From Cloeon dipterum (taxonomy: Eukaryota > Arthropoda > Insecta > Ephemeroptera > Baetidae), in assembly GCF_949628265.1 (NCBI RefSeq), contig NC_088788.1, forward strand, positions 30,304,335 to 30,368,334: a DNA stretch of 64,000 bases, written 5' to 3'. The number at the start of each line of letters is the position of its first letter. The first letter of the stretch is position 1. Positions 51,378 to 62,679 of this stretch are shown here, one piece after another. Both the position numbers and the translations under genes were made by a program. Below the pieces are notes generated by a model. That model saw only the letters and a program-made list of their open reading frames with translations. It ran no database searches and had not been told where the DNA came from.

Positions 51378-51385
51378 CGTGGGAA
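51378..51385 (+). promoter_or_regulatory. Su(H) site CGTGGGAA
   Basis: Exact consensus in the 51.2-51.6 kb GC island, next to a GGTC-rich tract. Confidence 0.45.
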
Positions 51386-52363
51386 AATGAGCGAGCAAGC
51401 GAGGCTGGCGCGCAGTAATTTGGGCGGACAAAGAGATAATGAGCCCGGCTACCGTTGCACGTGTGGCGGCAAAAAACGCGCGCCGCCGCAGCCTCAGCAG
51501 ACAGAAGCCGAGCTCGCGAGCGTGTGGCTGCCTCTGATCGCCCGAGAAGCACACAAAAGAGGTCGGCACGGGATTGCAAAGGTTTATAGTCAGGGAGAAA
51601 AGTTATGAGGAAAAAACAAGGCTTCAATACTTGGTTGTTGGTTAAGGAGCTACGCTGATCAATTTGAGGAAGATTTTATTTAAGTAGAATTGAAGTAGAA
51701 TCCAAAGAAATAGCTCTATTGACCTTTTTTGTTAAGCTGGTCCAATGAAAAAAGCGAATTTCTAATAAAAAAAACTGATGCTTTACTGTTGGTAATAATT
51801 TACCCGCGGTAAAAATGAACCCTAATATCACTTCAGTGACGGAAATGAGCATGGACCAAAACAATAGTTTTTTCCTATTAATTATAATTTATTTTTCTAT
51901 TTTTAAATACGGAAGAAAAACCTAAAAACAGATAAATGGTCTGTTTCATGATTATTTTTAATTGATCCAAAAATGCTCTATCTTTTTCTTCATTTAATTA
52001 GGCACTGCCTATTTGAGACTATAATTAACTTTGTTTTACTTGTGAAGTTAAAACAAAAATTTCACGATCTCCTCTTGCTTATCACGCAAAAACTAGACAG
52101 TTGGAACCCCAGGCCATGGCTAGAAACATTCTGATAGGACTAGTAATATGAAACATCTCAATACTGCGCAATAGATCTGGTTCAATTGACTTTTGTAGGC
52201 TCTCGCAGGCCTCTAATGGGTAGCGGCAGGGAGCGAGCGATCGTAATTGAGCTTGGCCTCGGGCGGGCTAAGTGCTTCTTGGCGCAGGCAGAGGAACAGG
52301 TCCTCGGCTGGATGTTGTGTTGTGGTGCTCGTTTCTTGCCGCGCGCAGGCCGAGGTTTCTTCT

Positions 52364-52371
52364 TTCCCACA
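52364..52371 (-). promoter_or_regulatory. Su(H) site (TTCCCACA on plus)
   Basis: TGTGGGAA on minus, fits YGTGRGAA; in the 52.2-52.5 kb CpG-rich island. Confidence 0.4.
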
Positions 52372-53184
52372 GTCGCGACGCCGCCCGGGGCCACCGTTGC
52401 TCCCCGGCCGCCGCGCCGCGCCGCGCGCACTCGCCCGCTGATGAGCTGTGCTCTTTTATGACTTTCTAAAAACTGCCGCCGCTCCGCTCGCACCACGCCA
52501 TCCTTCTTCTTCGTCTTCTTTCATGCCCTTTCAAAATTTATACTTAATAATCGCCTCTCGCTGCTGCCAAGCGGAGAAAAACGCTCACGCCAGCGAGCAA
52601 TTTGGACGCCGGAGCAACCGAAAGAAAGAAGTGAGAAAAGCCAGTTCTACAAACCGTGCATGCACGGGATCCGCTTTTTACAATCAGCCAAGGCATTTTT
52701 ATTGCAACTCTCCGGTGGAAATTTAAGGGAAAATAGCGCCGCAGATGGAGAACGGAAATGGGGGGTCCTAATCTCATGACCGTTTATTTCTTGCATCACA
52801 CGGCACAAGATTATGCGCTTGCAAATGCCGTCGAATGGTCATTTTTGACATTAATATGATTTGTACGTTCTCGAGAGAGCCCCTTCGCGTAAAAGGTCAT
52901 GAATTCCTCTCGGTAGAAAATGTTTAAGCTTAATCATCGCGAAGAATTTTTCATTGCGAAAATGAGGCTCGCGAAGTATTTTTACGGGCTTGGCAATATA
53001 CAGCATACAGCTCATAATTATAATTAAGAATCTGTAAATGAGATGTGGCAAACCAATATGTGATGTAGAATTTTCACTATACAATATTAACTCCCAAACC
53101 TCTTTTGTAAAGAGTATTTTTTCTTCTTAAAAATCTAAATAAAAATATTGGGGACATTCTTAAATTAAAAATTTAGTTTGAACC

Positions 53185-53528
53185 AAAGAAAAATTGAATG
53201 GCTCTATACTATCTGTGTGGAAAATTTATTCTGGATGGCTATTAGCTTAAGTGAAAATTTTATGAGGAAAAATCAAATAACACGTTCTTGCAGGCCTCAT
53301 CAGCAGTGTTTACCACCAAAACAAAATTCATATAGCCGCAATATTATAGCGATCATGTCGAATACGTCCGGCCTTTCTCCTAATTGTAAAAGTACTGTTG
53401 ATGAGGCCGAAATAGCCGCTGTAGTATACAAGAACGTATTATTCGATTTTTCCTTAAATAATTTTCACTAATAGCCAGCTACTCAGAATTAATTTTCCAC
53501 ACAGGGTAAAGCCAACCAGTTTTTCTTA
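53185..53528. repeat. Long imperfect foldback, about 120-nt arms
   Basis: The left arm contains, in order, TGTGTGGAAAATT, TATTCTG, GGCTATTAG, GTGAAAATT, AGGAAAAATC, ACGTTCTTG and GGCCTCATCAGCAG (ends 53306). The right arm read in reverse shows the same blocks in the same order, with GGCCTCATCAACAG at 53395-53408. The loop is about 88 nt. The right arm has about 20 nt extra near the centre. The size is similar to the 43 kb foldback but the sequence differs. Confidence 0.8.
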
Positions 53529-54271
53529 AAATTAAAAGATTAAACCTGTGTGTATTTATTCCTTTGTCCTAAAAAATTGTTCTGATACAACTAATGTTTT
53601 TGTTTCATTAAGATGAAACAGAGTGAGTACTTTAGACAAAAATGTTTTTCTAATTTGTATTAGGTTTTAAGATAGCCAAAAATTAAATACCTGTGCGGGG
53701 ATCAATTATATTAAGAACAGTTTTTTTCGCTTATGATTTATTTCACATTATTGAAAGCTGATCTTTAGAACGTGTATTTTATATTTAGGTGCAATAATTG
53801 TAAAATCATATTTATTTATAAAGACGAAATGACACTAAAACTTTGCGTTTAAACCTTTATAGCAATACATTAATATTTAATCATAAATTATAGTATTCAA
53901 CCTAAATCGGTCGACAATGGATTGAAGTTGGATATTCTTATCAACTGATATATACACCATGCTTTTATTTCGTTTTTAACTCACAGTCGATAATAGAAAT
54001 AATTCAAGAGTTGATTCTTTCTCCGGAGTTTGATATATTATATAGACGTGTTGGATTTTAAATTGAACTATCAAAAGTTCGTGTCACATTAATGCGTGAT
54101 TTGTAATACGGTGTGTTGCCCTATGGATCGATCCACGGATCGGCGCGATGCCCAGAGGTGCTGCTGCAGACAAAGTAATGATTTCGGTTTTTTGCGTCAC
54201 GTGCCACAGCCAAGAGGCAAAGAGCAAAAAACGAGGCTGGAAGGAGTTTTGGGAAGGTGATGTTGGCGCCT

Positions 54272-54279
54272 TTCCCACG
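54272..54279 (-). promoter_or_regulatory. Su(H) site (TTCCCACG on plus)
   Basis: Exact CGTGGGAA on minus within the 54.1-54.4 kb CpG-rich island, about 0.7 kb upstream of the lectin gene. Confidence 0.45.
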
Positions 54280-54578
54280 GTCACGCGCCACGCGAACCCA
54301 AGACCCGCCCGGCGGCCGAGAGACTAGCGGGGGCCGCGGCGGGCCGCCCCCAGCCGCCTCCAACCGACCCACTCGCCCCGCCTACTGAGCACCATAATGG
54401 CGGATGACCCGACCGTATTTTAATGAATTATTCACTCGCATCTGATGGAGTGGTTTTTAATTTCGTTGTGCAAAAAATTAAATTGAACCTGGCGCGAATA
54501 CATTATTTTGCGAGTGAACTCAAATTTTAATTTTTCTGAGCTTTCTGCATTTTTAATCAACAGTTAGATTGTATAATA

Positions 54579-54669
54579 TTATTATCAAAAGTAAATTCTA
54601 AACTTTAAACAATTTATTTATCAATCAATTTATTATCAAAAGTAAATGCTAAACTTTAAACAATTTATT
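54579..54669 (+). repeat. Tandem duplication, two 40-nt copies with 51-bp period
   Basis: 54579-54618 and 54630-54669 differ at one base (AAATTCTAAAC / AAATGCTAAAC). The second copy runs directly into the dispersed repeat at 54668, so the duplication may have accompanied its insertion. Confidence 0.85.
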
Positions 54670-54762
54670 CGCGGTGTTATTGGGACCCGGGTTTCAGAAT
54701 TCGTGCTAGTAAAAAGTGCATGCCCTTCCCGGTCCCCGGACTTGGATAAAAAGTAAAAAATT
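54668..54762 (+). repeat. Dispersed repeat copy 2 (partner at 13402)
   Basis: Same orientation and block order as copy 1, from TTCGCGGTGTTATTGGGACC to GGATAAAAAG. Lies just upstream of the lectin gene. Confidence 0.75.
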
Positions 54763-54946
54763 TGCCATAATTTAAAACGAGGTTCTTTTTGTTGTTTCCT
54801 TTTAACTTTCTAGGTAATATTTTGATAAGAAAAAGGATATTGCGGTTGCACAAACCTTTAGCAACGTCATGATTAACGCGTAAAAGGAAATTTTATTTCC
54901 TATGCCAAATATTATAATCTCTCCCGTTCTTTCCAGTTTTACTAAC

Positions 54947-55844
54947 ATGGCTAACGCTCAGAGGCTCTCAAATGAGCCTCTATGGATTGCATTTACCATC
55001 GTATCCATGTTCTTAATATGCTACATGGCGAGCATAAGTAGCGTTATGTATTTTATCAGTATGCCCTGCAATAGATCGGTATCTTAATATTCTAACCAAA
55101 ATGATGTTATACTAAGCAATCATATTTTATACCTTAACAGTTCTATAGGGATCAAGGACAGATGTACCTACAGTCCAATACCATAGGGAAAATTTGCGTG
55201 GATCCATGTGAGTACGTTTAAAAGTATAAGATTTTTAAAAGAGAAGCATTTCATTGAGTTTAAATTAACTACGCAGTTGAAAACTTCAAAGGATTGACTG
55301 AAGTGAATGGGAAAAAATACTACATCCACACCAGAGAGCAAGTATATTTATGAATATTCATTTAAAACATCATTTGAAGTGCGAAATTTTCTGTCTCATT
55401 ATCATTTTTAGACGTCCTGGCATGTGGCAAAGGAATTTTGCGAAGACTTTGGGATGACGTTAGCCTCGTTGAAAACGGAAAAAGAGATGATCGACCTGTT
55501 TCATGCAACGCACAATGTCTCTGAATTTTGTAATAATTAAAAAGTGATTTGGTTTGGATCAATAAGGTTATTTTTGTCCCGCAGATTCATGGTGGGTGTC
55601 TGCCAAGTATGATGGAGCCGTTTTCAAATGGGAGGATGGAACTGTCTTAGGATTGGACAGTAAAATTTGGGGAAAAAATTATTCGCAACCTAATACCTAC
55701 CTTAAGAACAAAAACGTTTGCACTGATTTTCATTCTGGAACCTACTCTGGTTTGCATGACAGTCCTTGCTCAGCGAATTACAGATTCATATGTGAGACAA
55801 ATTTGAACTACCTGCGTGCTTGCAGTATAAATAAAACAACATGA
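54947..55844 (+). CDS. Single-pass membrane C-type lectin-like protein
   Basis: Five exons: 54947-55078, 55141-55207, 55277-55341, 55412-55529, 55585-55844. All junctions are in frame with GT-AG; 213 aa. Residues 12-36 are a hydrophobic signal anchor (LWIAFTIVSMFLICYMASIS) after a short hydrophilic N-terminus, implying type II topology. The C-type lectin-like fold spans about 64-205: ICVDPF, YYIHTREQTSWHVAKEFCEDFGMTLASL, SWWVSAKYDGAVFKWEDGT, then VCTDF ... SPCSANYRFICE with the paired cysteines. The carbohydrate/calcium motif is unusual: QPN where EPN or QPD is expected, and GLHDSPC where WND is typical, so sugar binding may be altered or lost. An acceptor (GTTCTTTCCAG) ends 11 nt before the ATG, so a non-coding first exon lies upstream; if not spliced, an in-frame ATG at 54902 could be used. 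Recognition or adhesion role inferred from family only. Confidence 0.85.
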
Positions 55845-58680
55845 AATGTTTTATATATTAATATGTTCTAATGTATATTTTTCCTGCTGGACAACTGTTC
55901 TTCAAGCCTGCTTATGGAACTCATTTTAGGATGTAATAATTCTTTTTTACTTTCAAAATGGAAGTTGGTTTGTTTTTTATTTGTTTTTATCTACAAATTA
56001 AATTGCTTTATGTGTTTGCATATTGTATTTTATGACCATGACAAAATTAAAAGTATGGAAACATCGCTAAATTGCTCTGCTGATCCTCAGTAAAATTACT
56101 TTTGAATCTATATTAATTTTAAATGCTTTATTTTGCCGCATATAATTAATATTTGTCTGTGTATTAATTAAGTTATTAACAAAGTGACAAATTAAAGAGT
56201 ATTTTAACCGAGAGAGGCACGAAGTAGTTTTATTTCATTCAGGAAATAACCTGTTGCTATGCTGCCAACCCACAGATATTAAAAAGTTAAGACTTCAAAG
56301 AACCAAAAGAGACAATATTTTTGGTGGGGAAATGTGATCGTGAGATCAAAATAAAAATTCTTTAATGTTGTCCTGATAGCCAAGGAGCAAAACCTCGAAC
56401 TTTATTTATAAAATAACAAGAAAAACACACGTCTATGCGGTTCAGCGTTCATTGAAGGAAGTTTCCGCACCGCTGGCTGCGCTCAGCACCCAACGCCACT
56501 TTATTTAGTGTTTTATACTGCTTCGCCTTTATATATCATGCCCGCGCGTTGAATTTGAGCCGGACAGACACGCTTCTCGACGCGATTCACTGCCCAAGAT
56601 GAATTTATGTGGCTCGACTTTTTTCCTATCATTTGGTTTCTGCGGCTCGGCGGCGCGCCTCTTAATTCATCTCGTAGCGATTTTCCCACACTCGTGTCGA
56701 TCACGCGCGCCTCTTGTTCCGTCGGTCGCGCACTTGACGCCAAGCCAAGCGCGACTTCCACCTTAATCGACTGCTTTTTGTTCTCTTCCTCTCGCGATTT
56801 TCATCCTTTTTCACATGAATGGACCTCGACGAAAAGTCACCTGTGCGTGGCGATCAATGGGAAGCGAAACAGGACGCGCACGTCGAACAATTTGCTGTGT
56901 GTACGCTTTATAATAACAAAATGTCTTGTCAGTAATATTTAAAATGTGATGGTTAGGAGACTAAAAATTTATTAAATAAATAACGATACAAATTTTTTAA
57001 AATTGAATTATTATTTAATATTAAAATCCAGTAGATTTGAGTCGATAGTGTGTAGTATCTGCACCCCACTAATTCAAGGAAATCGCATAATGATTATTTA
57101 TTTATTGGACACCATCAGCGTGCGACTTTATTAAAAAATTTTGGTTTTGATTTGATTATCAGGCACAATGTTACAGGATTTTTTTGTATATACAGTTGAG
57201 TAAATGCATACTATAGGTAAGCGAATAATCACAATAGATACATTTACAATTTCAGTAACTTCAAGGTGAAAACAAATATAATATTATTACTTTGATTTTA
57301 TTTTCTCAAATACTTATAGTGAATTGGAAAATTAACTTTCCTGGAGTACTCTGTGCAAAGGAAAATCGGCACCAAAGTTTGCAGGTTGCTTTTCATTTTC
57401 TGTTTCTGCTAAAAATCATGATTTATTTTCAAGATATAAAGTTTCCTCCAAAGTCGTTTCTATACCTTTGAATCGAAATTATAGTACGAGAAAGCAATAG
57501 CTTTGTATACAATATTTTTCGAGAAATTTAGCTAAAAAGGGATTATTAGTCATTGTTGCTTGGTCTAAATTCTACTAGTATAACTAATTATAGATGTACA
57601 TCGTTGCATTAGATTTTATACAAAAATTGATTTTTACGAACAACTTGATTAACAACTGTTTTAAATGTAAAATAATGTTATTCGTTGTGGTCCTTAAAGA
57701 TCTCCCTTTCTTAATCAATTTTATTCAGCGAAACACTTATCGCATAATTGAAAAAGGAATTCAGTAACATGTGTTCCAGGATAAATAAATGTTAGCATTT
57801 ACATGAAAAACCTATCCTAACATCCATGTCTCCATAGCAAATTAATTCTTACTATGCAAGCAGAACATTTGAAATAAATTACACAAAAAATTCAAATATT
57901 TTGTGAATTGAATTTAACTTTGAATCATATTTTCATAACAATAATTATTTAATAATTTACGCTAAATATTTGCATCCATATTTTCTATAAAGTAAGAGTA
58001 TCATATATAGTAACCGATGAGAATGCATTCTCTTGTTTAGCACCTGCCACGTTAAGATTAATTTCACTCTCTCTTGTTAATGGACTGATTGAATAGACCC
58101 TTAACCTTTTTCCAAGGACGATCTTATTTAATCGAAACAGAAAGCTGCACTTCATTTATAAATCAACTATTCATAAAATAATTTGTTTGAAGAAACATCA
58201 CGATCACGAGGAATATGCTGAATAGAAAAATATGTATCATATTTGTACACGGTTAAATTTACCCTCATTAACTTCCCCACTATTTTCTTTGCCGTATCTT
58301 AAAATTGCATTTTTATTCCAATATATTATAGTTTTTTGATCAACAAAAGATTTAAAATATGCAAAATGTAGAGGACTAACAAATTTGTTAAAGCATACAA
58401 GATGTGTTTGCCAACTGCACCAAGTTATTGGTTTTGGTAATTAATTTTTATTTGTAGCATTTGATCATTACATTTTAATCTTTCGGGGACCTATGAAATC
58501 AAGTAATGATATAAAGCAAAATTTCAATGATGCATAGGCCTATATAGCTTCTCGAGCACAATTCCAAAAATAAAATCTGGCAGACCCTTAAACCGATTTC
58601 CTCATTTTACATTTGATTCCTCTACTTTCCCCTTCGTATCTGTCAGTGATAATGCTCAGAAGCATAACTCATTGAGATGA
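55845..58680. other. Lectin 3' UTR and AT-rich intergenic DNA
   Basis: ATTAAA-type signals near 55996 and 56046 may end the lectin transcript. A GC island at 56.5-56.9 kb carries one Su(H) site (56683) but no supported gene. 56.95-58.68 kb is strongly AT-rich with nothing recognisable. Confidence 0.4.
56683..56690 (-). promoter_or_regulatory. Su(H) site (TTCCCACA on plus)
   Basis: TGTGGGAA on minus, fits YGTGRGAA; in the 56.5-56.9 kb GC island. Confidence 0.35.
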
Positions 58681-58728
58681 AAAGCGAAACTAGAAGATGA
58701 AAGGCAATTTCCTCCTGAAAGGGATCAG

Positions 58729-58785
58729 CACCTGCCACCTGACGGCCGAATTTCACTTTCAGAAGAAATTTCCTGGTTTCCCACG
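58729..58785 (-). promoter_or_regulatory. E-box (58729) and Su(H) site (58778) in a GC island
   Basis: CACCTGC at 58729-58735 and TTCCCACG at 58778-58785, the same orientation as the composite elements just downstream but 42 nt apart. Confidence 0.4.
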
Positions 58786-58975
58786 CTGCTCATGAGGCAG
58801 GGCTGCACCGGGGGATGGGGAAAGGGGACAAAAGGCGTTTGTTTGCATCAGGTGGTGCGCGCATCTCAAAGAAAATAGGCACAAAGGCGCGGGTGCAGCG
58901 ATCGAGCAAGCGCCGAGAGCTGTGTGGAATTGGGCGGGAGGTGTGGTTTGCTCCTGAGCCGAGAGCTTGTGCCAG

Positions 58976-58995
58976 CACCTGCCTCTTTTCCCACG
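58976..58995 (-). promoter_or_regulatory. Composite E-box plus Su(H) element, copy 2
   Basis: CACCTGC (58976-58982), 5 nt, TTCCCACG (58988-58995). Matches the 39903 and 59120 elements; shares CACCTGCCTC with the latter. Confidence 0.6.
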
Positions 58996-59079
58996 CCACT
59001 GACTCACTCAACGCGAAAATCCATCTCGGCAGCAGCTAGTGGGCGACCTTCGTATAAACTCTCTGGAGCAGCATTGTCG

Positions 59080-59099
59080 CACACACACACACACACACG
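59080..59099. repeat. (CA)n microsatellite, 20 bp
   Basis: An uninterrupted CA tract between two composite elements. Shorter CA tracts occur near 40025 and 50545. Confidence 0.9.
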
Positions 59100-59119
59100 C
59101 ACTTGTCGGCTCGCGCGCG

Positions 59120-59140
59120 CACCTGCCTCACATTCCCACG
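59120..59140 (-). promoter_or_regulatory. Composite E-box plus Su(H) element, copy 3
   Basis: CACCTGC (59120-59126), 6 nt, TTCCCACG (59133-59140), 144 nt from copy 2. The island 58.7-59.3 kb thus holds three Su(H) sites and three E-boxes in one orientation, a strong candidate Notch/proneural enhancer. Confidence 0.6.
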
Positions 59141-62100
59141 CTCTCGGTTGCCGTGCAAATGCATAATACAAATCTCGCCGCCGCTCCCAAATCCGATGAC
59201 CCCTGCGGGATTTTAATGAACGCAACCTGCTCAACGCACATTTCATCGCTATTTTTGTCCGACTGCAGGTGGATTGGCCTGTTTTGCACAAAGCACATTT
59301 TGTTGTATATAGGGGTGATAAACACGGTCGCCTCTTCACAATAAAATCCACGAAGAATGATTTTCTCGGATTTGAACTTTCTGGAGACATCACAACAACA
59401 GGAAATGAATCATATAATCGGTTGCCTTAAATACAGAAAATGTCAAACAAGGTGTTGCACAATTGCACTTTGAACGTTAGACTAAATCATCATAGTTATT
59501 ATTTTAGAAATTTTCGTAAATATTACATATTGGGAATTTGCTTTTGAATTGATATAAATTGTCTAGAGATAGTCGGGACCCGTGTCATCAATCACCCTAA
59601 ATTATCAACACAACGGCATGTTTTAAGCGGCCAAACAGAACTATTAATTTTCTTGCTCAAATAGAGCGGTCGTGTGGCCATGGCCACCTCTTGAAGCCAT
59701 CTCAGAATTTATTTAAGGAAAAAGGAAGATTATTTGTTAAGAAAGCAAAATTGTCATGTTGAACAGTGGTACACGGCAACATTTTGTTAACTAGTTTTAG
59801 CTCCGAGCAATTAAATAAAAAAAATAAACGAAAATATATACCTAACGCATTAAGATTTTGTGTGATAGACTTGTAGGCATTTTCTATTTTTTTAGTAATT
59901 TAAGATATATTTTCATATTAGCCTGAGAGCAAATATGATATGCGTTTGTCGTACCTCGTATCTGATTTAACTACGCCTTATTTTAATTCTTCAATGTCTT
60001 GAACGGAATCTTGAAATTTTTGATTGTAAAAATATTAAATATTTACAAATATGGTTTCATAAATGATTTAATTAAAAGCTATACCAAAAATATAAGATCA
60101 TCATATTATTGCATTAATTATGCCCTAAAGAGCAATTTAAATTAAAAATATTTCTAACTTTGCCAATTTTAATTTCCAACCCAGAGCGTTGATGCAATTT
60201 TTAGGGGGAGATTAATTTAGTTCAATAAATCTGTTCCACCTTCCCCTTCGCCACTATCCAAGCCGCCATGCTAGAGATATAATACTATTCCACTCCTATA
60301 TATAGGGCAAGCATACGAAAATCATTATGGTAAATAGATATAATGAATAGAACCAGTGCGTTCCCTTCAAGATAAAGAAGAGATTGTAGAAGAAGCCGTA
60401 ACGGTGCCAAAGAAATCGTCAAGGCCGCACGAAAGGGTTAAGTTTTATCTTAATATGGAAGGAAATGTTTCTTTGGCATACCAGGAGTGCATGCGAAGAC
60501 AGGGGGTCGCGTCTACCGGGTTGTTTTCTTCAACCACCGTGGTCCCAAACTGGTCCTATTCAGCTATAGCGGAGCGGTACGCGGGGCTTCTTATTTACTA
60601 CCTGCGGAGCGGATCGAAGCAGGAGGGGAAAAGGTGAAAACAGAAATTCGTGTGCAGAGACGCGTGATGGGTCCGTATTATATTCGATCACAAAAGAGAC
60701 TTTTTACAGCCATTTCACAATAACTGTATTTAAATTAAAAGGCGCGCAACTCAATTGGCCGGGAAATAGATAAAATAGTTTTCATGACATTTTATAAAGT
60801 ATTTTACTGTTGCAAAAATGAGGGCATTGAAGAAGCGGTCAATTAAAATTTACTCTTAAGTTTTAAAAATTATATTTTTCGTCCATTTATATAAAACATG
60901 ATAATATCATGCCTGCCTTAATAAAGTAAACAGAGTATAAATAATTCATTTCAGAAAGATAACATTTTAAATTTACCAGTGAAAGACAAAATCTCAGATA
61001 AAAACTTGGCGAGGCAAGGAAAGAATTGTATTATGTCACTAAGCGGAATTTGACGAGGGTAAAAATACTTGAATTATAATTTACAGCATTGAAGTAAAAT
61101 TGGAGATTTCGTAAGGATTGCGTGGTGATTTCAAAACTTCAATTAAGGTGGAGTATTCAAGGATTCATTGGATTTGTTCATAAAAAGAATTGGAAAAAAC
61201 TGAGAATTTCCTTCATCTGATCAACTGCTCAGCATAATCACGGATATAAACTGATAAGCTAACAATATGCAAAGATTCCAATTTCCAACTGTGCTCCCCA
61301 TTCCACTACCAGATCTTGTACAAATAAAAGCAGCTTATGTTTTGAGGGGGTGGGGCAATAACATATTTGATTTTTGAGGATGGACCAGTAGTTCCACTGT
61401 GAGTTTTAATAGATAGGAAAATATATTTCCTCATTTCTCATTTCCAAACACTAAACATGAAATCCGACAGTAAATCTCTGTAAATTAAAATTTTTCGAAG
61501 GAAATGCCTATATTACTAAAATTACCCATGTTTCACTAGTGGATCTATCGCGTATCCTTTAACTAAATAAAAACATAAACCTTGGACGTTTATGCTCTGC
61601 TTTCCGTCAAAAAAAGAAGCGAGAAAAACTTAAATTAAAATGGTTCAAAGTAAATTTTATTTGCAAAGATCTATACTTAATTTTAGTCAGATTCTCAAAC
61701 TCAATTATTTGCTATCAGAACAGGGGTGACTGATTTAAAGCATAGGCAACCGGTGGCACTTGGCTGTGTAGAGTGAGGCAGATGCGCTAGGCTCTGAACC
61801 ACTGTAAAATGAAGAGCACAAATATGTTGGGACGGGAGAGGAAACAGCACACGTTCAACATGCGCCATATAATGCAATGTAAATGAGTTATTTTTTATTT
61901 GTGATACGTTTATAATATATCATAGCATAGGTTTTTTTGAGGTGACAGGGGCAGGACAGTATGGAAACAAATAAACAGAATTGTGTGTTTGATAGTAAAT
62001 TTATTTTTTTCATTTCAAAATAAATTTATAATGGTAATTTGGTCACAAAACGCAAGTATCTCTTAGATCTAACCGTGCCAAACTGTGACCAATGTTAATG

Positions 62101-62300
62101 AATTTCAAATTTTTATTAGTATGGAAAGCTTTGTATCATTAGTTTAGTGACAAATAAAATTTCAAAGCTTTTCTTCTTCGAAAATAGTGCAAATACTAAT
62201 GTGGGCTAATGCAGCAATAGATATGGCAAGTTTAAATCAGATTGTGAAAACGCCATTTTTATTACAGAACTTTTGGGAATTGACTTACTTGACCTTTAAA
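59141..62300. other. AT-rich intergenic DNA
   Basis: Apart from the coding-looking stretch at 60356-60723, no gene, RNA gene or strong motif could be supported here. Confidence 0.4.
60356..60723 (+). pseudogene. Unrecognised coding-looking stretch in two overlapping frames, possible broken gene or exon
   Basis: One frame runs from about 60356 to 60637 (SRPHERVKFYLNMEGNVSL near its start). Another, 60487-60723, overlaps it and has RVYRVVFFNHRGPKL, IRVQRRVMGPYYIRSQKRL and a TAA stop. GC content rises here relative to the AT-rich surroundings, and the composition of both parts looks protein-like, as if one coding sequence changed frame near 60485. I do not recognise the family; a relic of a mobile element or a gene fragment would fit. 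No splice sites or start were convincing. Confidence 0.3.
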
Positions 62301-62671
62301 GAAATAATTATATCGTGCCGTGCGTCACCCGCGTGCCCCTCATTAAGCATCAGCGGTCGGGATGGGTGGCGTGCAATGCGCACGCTGACGTTATTTATTA
62401 ATCGAAACGCGTGTCCCACTCGCGCCATTGTTTTTTCCGGAGCATGCAGCGAGAGATATGGATAGGACGAGTGAATCGAAAAAAAAACAAAGCACTGGGT
62501 GGAATGCGCGCGCCATGTGCCAGCGGGTCGGAAGCATGTGGGTCACGGGGGTGGCTGACCTGCCCCCAGCTCAGCATAGTGCACTTGTCCTCGGATGCCA
62601 GAGCGGCAGGTGCTGCTGGCTGCTAAGAGAAAAAAGCGGGCTCGTCTCCTGAGAGCGCGCGAGTCGCGCCT

Positions 62672-62679
62672 TTCCCACG
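62672..62679 (-). promoter_or_regulatory. Su(H) site (TTCCCACG on plus)
   Basis: Exact CGTGGGAA on minus in the 62.3-63.0 kb CpG island, 59 nt after a proneural-type E-box. Confidence 0.45.

Larger units (their letters stand above)
46700..54946. promoter_or_regulatory. Upstream region of E(spl)-like gene 2: GC islands with Su(H) sites, no supported gene
   Basis: GC islands at about 49.15-49.55, 50.15-50.6, 51.2-51.6, 52.2-52.7 and 54.1-54.4 kb lie in AT-rich DNA. Four of them carry a Su(H) site (50353, 51378, 52364, 54272). A donor-like AAG|GTAAAT at 50645 could end a non-coding exon, perhaps of the lectin gene downstream. A 169-codon frame at 48487-48996 has no family features. Repeats at 50208, 53185 and 54579 are listed separately. 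Confidence 0.4.

Noticed and set aside
51142-51627. Open frames of 161 codons (minus) and 114 codons (plus) on opposite strands
   Set aside because: Opposite-strand frames in the same CpG-rich island, both low complexity; a signature of GC content rather than genes.
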